From: Gammaproteobacteria bacterium
Lineage (GTDB): Bacteria > Pseudomonadota > Gammaproteobacteria > Burkholderiales > Thiobacillaceae
Length of the DNA stretch: 11,158 nt
Reading direction: 5' to 3'
NCBI GenBank assembly: GCA_018820745.1
Contig: JAHJNP010000079.1
Coordinates: 1-11,158, forward strand
Position numbers and translations under genes: made by a program. The notes beneath the pieces were generated by a model that was given only the letters and a program-made list of their open reading frames with translations, ran no database searches and had not been told where the DNA came from. Positions 7,339 to 11,158 of the stretch are shown here, in pieces; position 1 is the first letter of the stretch; each line of letters opens with the position of its first letter.

Positions 7339-10269
7339 TCATGTCGGCCAGCGGAAGCCGTTCTGGATAAACTGGGCAAACAGCTCGGCCGTAACCGGCG
7401 GGCTGAACAGATAGCCTTGCGCCGAATCGCAGTCGGAGCCGCGCAGGAAAGCCAGCTGGGCATCGGTTTCCACGCCTTCCGAAATGACCTCGAGCTGAAG
7501 GCTGTGTCCCAGCTGGATGATGGCCTTGACGATCGAGGCGCCGTCTTCATCCGTCAGCATGTCGCGGACAAACGACTGGTCGATCTTGAGCTTGTCGACA
7601 TCCAGTCGCTTGAGATAGGACAGGCTGGAATAGCCGGTCCCGAAATCGTCGATGGAAAGCTTGGTGCCCAATGCCTTCAAGCCGCGCAAGGTTTCCATCG
7701 TCGCGTCGATGTCCTGCAACAGGATGGATTCGGTCAGTTCCAGTTCCAGGCAGTTCGCCGGCAAGCCCGAGTCGGCGAGCGCCGCGGTCACCATTTCCAG
7801 CACGTTGCCGCGCTTGAACTGCACCGCAGAGAGGTTGACCGCCACCATCAGCGGCGCCAAGCCGAGATCCATCCAGCTTCTGGCCTGCCGGCACGCCTCG
7901 TTCAGCACCCACTCGCCGATCTGAACGATGTGGCCGCTACGCTCCGCAAGCGGGATGAACCTGGCCGGCGAGATCAGGCCCTCGACCGGATGTTGCCAGC
8001 GTACCAGGGCTTCCGCGCCGATAATCCGGCCATCGTGAATGTCGACCTGGGGTTGATAGTGAAGCAGGAACTCGCCTTGCCGCACGGCCTTGTTCAGTTC
8101 CCCGGTGAGCCGCATCTGCGCCAGCAGGTCGGCGTTCATTTCCTGCGTAAAGAAGCGGAAGGTATTGCGGCCGGCAGCCTTGGCGCTGCCGACTGCGGCA
8201 TCGGCACACTTGAGGATGGCGTCGAAATCCTTGCCGTCCGCCGGGAACAGGCTGATCCCGATCGAGAAGGAAACGTTCAGCGCATTGCCCTCGATGACGA
8301 GAGATTCGGCGAAGACATCGCGGATGGCGTTGGCCACGCTGGCAATCCCGGGCGAATCACGCAGCCCGGCCAGCAGGATGACAAACTCGTCGCTGTTCAG
8401 TCGGCTCAAGGTATCGGTCGCCGCAATGCAGCGCTGCAGACGCTCCACGGCAGCCACGAGCACCTGGTCGCCGGCGTCATGGCCCAGGCTGTCGTTGATC
8501 TGCTTGAAATTGTCCAGGTCGAGGTAAAGCATCGCCATGGTGGCGTTCTTGTTTTCCGCGACCAGCGCCGCCCGCTCGAAACGGTCACGCAGCAGCAAGC
8601 GGTTGGGCAGATGGGTCAGCGGGTCGAACTGGGCCAGGAAAGCCAGCTTCTCCTTCGCGGCCGCATGCGCCGAGCGCGTCCGCAAGGTCGTGATGCCGAA
8701 CGCGAGATCGTTGGCAAGCTCCTGCAATAGCCGCACTTCTTCGGCGTCGAAGGCCTGCGCTTCACGCGCATACATGGTCAGGGTGCCCAGCACGATCTCA
8801 GCGTCGATCAGCGGCAGCGAGATGCTGGACTGGTAGCCGCGCTGCATCGCCGCCTCCCGCCACGGCGCCATCATCGGGTTGGTCAGGACATTCTGGTTGA
8901 CGCTGGGCATTCTGCGCCTGATCGCAGTGCCGGTCGGGCCGCGCCCGAGCTCGGAGTCGGCCCAGGTGATCTTGATGCCGTCGAGATAGCCGTCTTCATA
9001 GCCGGATTGCGCGATGGGGCGCACGGTTTTGGCTTCATCCTGCTCGGCATAACCGACCCACGCCATCAGGTAGCCCCCGCGCTCGACGCACAGGCGGCAG
9101 ATTTCTGCCAGCAGCGTGTGCTCTTCTTCCGCATGCACCAGCGCCATGTTGCAGTCGCTGAGCAGGCGCAAGGCGCGGTTGAGCCGGGCTTGCCTGGCCT
9201 CGCCCTGGCGCAGGTCCGCGGTCATCCCTTCCGCCAGGGTCAGTGCCCGCTCCCGCCCCGTCACCAGCAGCCACAGGACCAGGGCCAGCATTGCGCTGCC
9301 GAGCGTGCCGGCAACGGCGATGAAATTCGCTTCATCGTTTTTCAACCGGGCGTCGAAGGCGGGCAGCGAGTCGATGGCCACCGTCCACTGGTGGCCGAAA
9401 AGTGCGATCACCTTGACGGCCTGAAACCCGGGATCCGGGTGCCGGACATGGCTGTTCGAGTCGAACATCTGCCGGCTCGCCCGAGGCGTATCGCCATCGT
9501 AGATTTTGAGATCCAGGGTCGCAACGATTTCGCCGAAATGCTCGCCCAGCACCCCGGTCATGAGATCCCCCATGCGAAACGGGGCATAGATCCAGCCCAT
9601 CAGGTTCGCGCCGCGCGCATCCGGATTCTGGCTGGAAGCGCGGGAATGATAGACCGGCAGGTACATGAGGAAACCGGGCTGAACGGCCTGCTCGGTTTCC
9701 TGCACCAGCGTCACCTTGCCGGAAATATGGGCGTCCCCGTCATTGCGGGCTTTTTCCATCGCCGCCTGGCGAACCGGGTCGGTATACATGTCGTAGCCGA
9801 AGGCCCGCTGATTGCGCCAGTCGAAGGGTTCCAGGTAGACGATGGACGTGTAGATGTCCCGCACGCCCGCGGGACGGATGCCGTAGCCGGGAAAGCCTTC
9901 GGCGCGGATTTTCGCGATGTGCGCGGCCTTTTCCGGTGTCGGCAGCCACTGGGAAAACCCCACGCCCTGAATGCCGGGATATTTGTCCCCGATCTTCAAG
10001 GCCCGGACGTATTCCGCGAACTCGTCGCGCCCGACCGAGTTGGATGCCGCAAACAGGCCGACGGCCCCTTCAAGGACCTGTTCGTACTTGGTCATCCGGG
10101 CGTGGATGTTCTGGATGATCTCGTTGACGCGGAAGTCGAATTCGTCGTGGAGCGCGTGGCGGGCGGATGCACGCGCCGCATCCTGCAGGGCGTAGGTCAG
10201 CACCAGCCCGAGAAAGAGGATGAGCGGCGGAACAAATACCAGGCGGATGGACGCCCTGCTATTCAGCAT
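7339..10269 (-). CDS. CHASE-GAF-GGDEF-EAL sensor protein, c-di-GMP phosphodiesterase with degenerate GGDEF
   Basis: A 976-residue inner-membrane signalling protein. A membrane helix at about 10-28 and another at about 317-337 bracket a periplasmic CHASE domain (core about 80-250, including YPGIQGVGFSQW and FGYDMYTDP). A cytoplasmic GAF domain (about 380-530), a GGDEF domain (about 540-705) and an EAL domain (about 720-965) follow. The GGDEF signature reads NSDEF (625-629) and no RxxD inhibitory site is seen before it, so cyclase activity is doubtful. LDLDNFK and SLGHDAGD are kept. The EAL domain looks active: E753 in AEALVRW, NLSAVQF, ELTES, SIDDFGTGYSSL, the lysine of LKID, and SEGVE with QGYLFSPP. 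Likely output is c-di-GMP hydrolysis, perhaps tuned by the GGDEF-like domain. An in-frame TAA just upstream fixes the ATG at 10269 as the earliest start, although no Shine-Dalgarno is evident. The gene precedes the EVE and TauE genes on the same strand. Confidence 0.9.
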   Translation of the reverse strand: MLNSRASIRLVFVPPLILFLGLVLTYALQDAARASARHALHDEFDFRVNEIIQNIHARMTKYEQVLEGAVGLFAASNSVGRDEFAEYVRALKIGDKYPGIQGVGFSQWLPTPEKAAHIAKIRAEGFPGYGIRPAGVRDIYTSIVYLEPFDWRNQRAFGYDMYTDPVRQAAMEKARNDGDAHISGKVTLVQETEQAVQPGFLMYLPVYHSRASSQNPDARGANLMGWIYAPFRMGDLMTGVLGEHFGEIVATLDLKIYDGDTPRASRQMFDSNSHVRHPDPGFQAVKVIALFGHQWTVAIDSLPAFDARLKNDEANFIAVAGTLGSAMLALVLWLLVTGRERALTLAEGMTADLRQGEARQARLNRALRLLSDCNMALVHAEEEHTLLAEICRLCVERGGYLMAWVGYAEQDEAKTVRPIAQSGYEDGYLDGIKITWADSELGRGPTGTAIRRRMPSVNQNVLTNPMMAPWREAAMQRGYQSSISLPLIDAEIVLGTLTMYAREAQAFDAEEVRLLQELANDLAFGITTLRTRSAHAAAKEKLAFLAQFDPLTHLPNRLLLRDRFERAALVAENKNATMAMLYLDLDNFKQINDSLGHDAGDQVLVAAVERLQRCIAATDTLSRLNSDEFVILLAGLRDSPGIASVANAIRDVFAESLVIEGNALNVSFSIGISLFPADGKDFDAILKCADAAVGSAKAAGRNTFRFFTQEMNADLLAQMRLTGELNKAVRQGEFLLHYQPQVDIHDGRIIGAEALVRWQHPVEGLISPARFIPLAERSGHIVQIGEWVLNEACRQARSWMDLGLAPLMVAVNLSAVQFKRGNVLEMVTAALADSGLPANCLELELTESILLQDIDATMETLRGLKALGTKLSIDDFGTGYSSLSYLKRLDVDKLKIDQSFVRDMLTDEDGASIVKAIIQLGHSLQLEVISEGVETDAQLAFLRGSDCDSAQGYLFSPPVTAELFAQFIQNGFRWPT

Positions 10270-10350
10270 GATCGATTTTTAGCATAGGGGCCTGCCCGTG
10301 CCGGTTCCCGGCTGCCTTGTCAGTGCGCAGCGTAACCTGAATAGGGGGAA
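10270..10350. other. Short intergenic region between argB and the sensor gene
   Basis: No gene seen. On the minus strand a TATGCT (-10-like) lies about 12 nt before the ATG of the sensor gene, but no matching -35 is found at 16-18 nt. Both argB and the sensor gene are read in the same direction across this gap. Confidence 0.3.

Positions 10351-11158
<808 letters not shown>

Noticed and set aside
7291..8730. Long plus-strand open frame of 479 codons opposite the sensor gene
   Set aside because: It is antisense to the CHASE-GGDEF-EAL gene, has no recognisable domain and reflects GC-rich codon bias. The same holds for the 426-codon frame at 9007-10287.
9850..9873. GTCCCGC/GCGGGAC inverted repeat inside the sensor gene
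   Set aside because: A 7-bp stem within conserved CHASE coding sequence, no T tract and no gene boundary nearby; probably chance.

Overview
The window looks like chromosomal DNA from a GC-rich betaproteobacterium. The PurC and ArgB ends are of proteobacterial housekeeping type, codons are strongly GC-biased, and a Rpf-type signalling locus sits among core genes. A Thiobacillus-like or related Nitrosomonadales host is a guess from gene content, not a firm assignment. I see no insertion sequences, tRNAs, rRNAs, phage genes or CRISPR arrays. No gene-free stretch exceeds about 160 bp.

Layout, left to right. (1) The 3' end of purC (+). (2) A minus-strand gene for an exported alpha/beta-hydrolase (DUF3530-like), broken by an apparent one-base deletion. 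(3) A short divergent intergenic region (1236-1326) holding a symmetric inverted repeat that overlaps a plausible sigma70 promoter for the hydrolase gene. (4) A two-gene plus-strand operon: an RpfG-like receiver/HD-GYP response regulator, then, 9 nt on, an RpfC-like membrane hybrid histidine kinase. (5) Convergent to it and overlapping its last 21 bp, an RpfF-like DSF synthase (crotonase fold) with both catalytic glutamates. (6) Upstream of rpfF on the same strand, a TauE/SafE permease and an EVE-domain protein, coupled by a TGATG overlap. (7) A 976-residue CHASE-GAF-GGDEF-EAL protein whose GGDEF motif is degenerate. (8) The C-terminal 265 codons of argB, running off the right edge.

The central system is a complete diffusible signal factor (DSF) circuit: synthase (RpfF), sensor kinase (RpfC) and c-di-GMP phosphodiesterase output (RpfG). 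It has the same convergent rpfG-rpfC / rpfF arrangement known from Xanthomonas, but no rpfH lies between the first two genes and no rpfB lies beside rpfF. In the known pathway RpfF makes a cis-2-unsaturated fatty acid, RpfC senses it and phosphorylates RpfG through its receiver and Hpt domains, and RpfG then degrades c-di-GMP. The CHASE/GAF/EAL protein nearby would be a second c-di-GMP-degrading enzyme with its own periplasmic sensor.

Three structural signals stand out beyond the genes: a long nested stem-loop ending one base before the rpfF Shine-Dalgarno, a perfect 12-bp stem with a 4-nt loop inside the 3' end of rpfC just past the rpfF stop codon, and the symmetric repeat in front of rpfG. 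The RpfC homologue also carries an extra, degenerate receiver-like segment between its kinase core and its true receiver.
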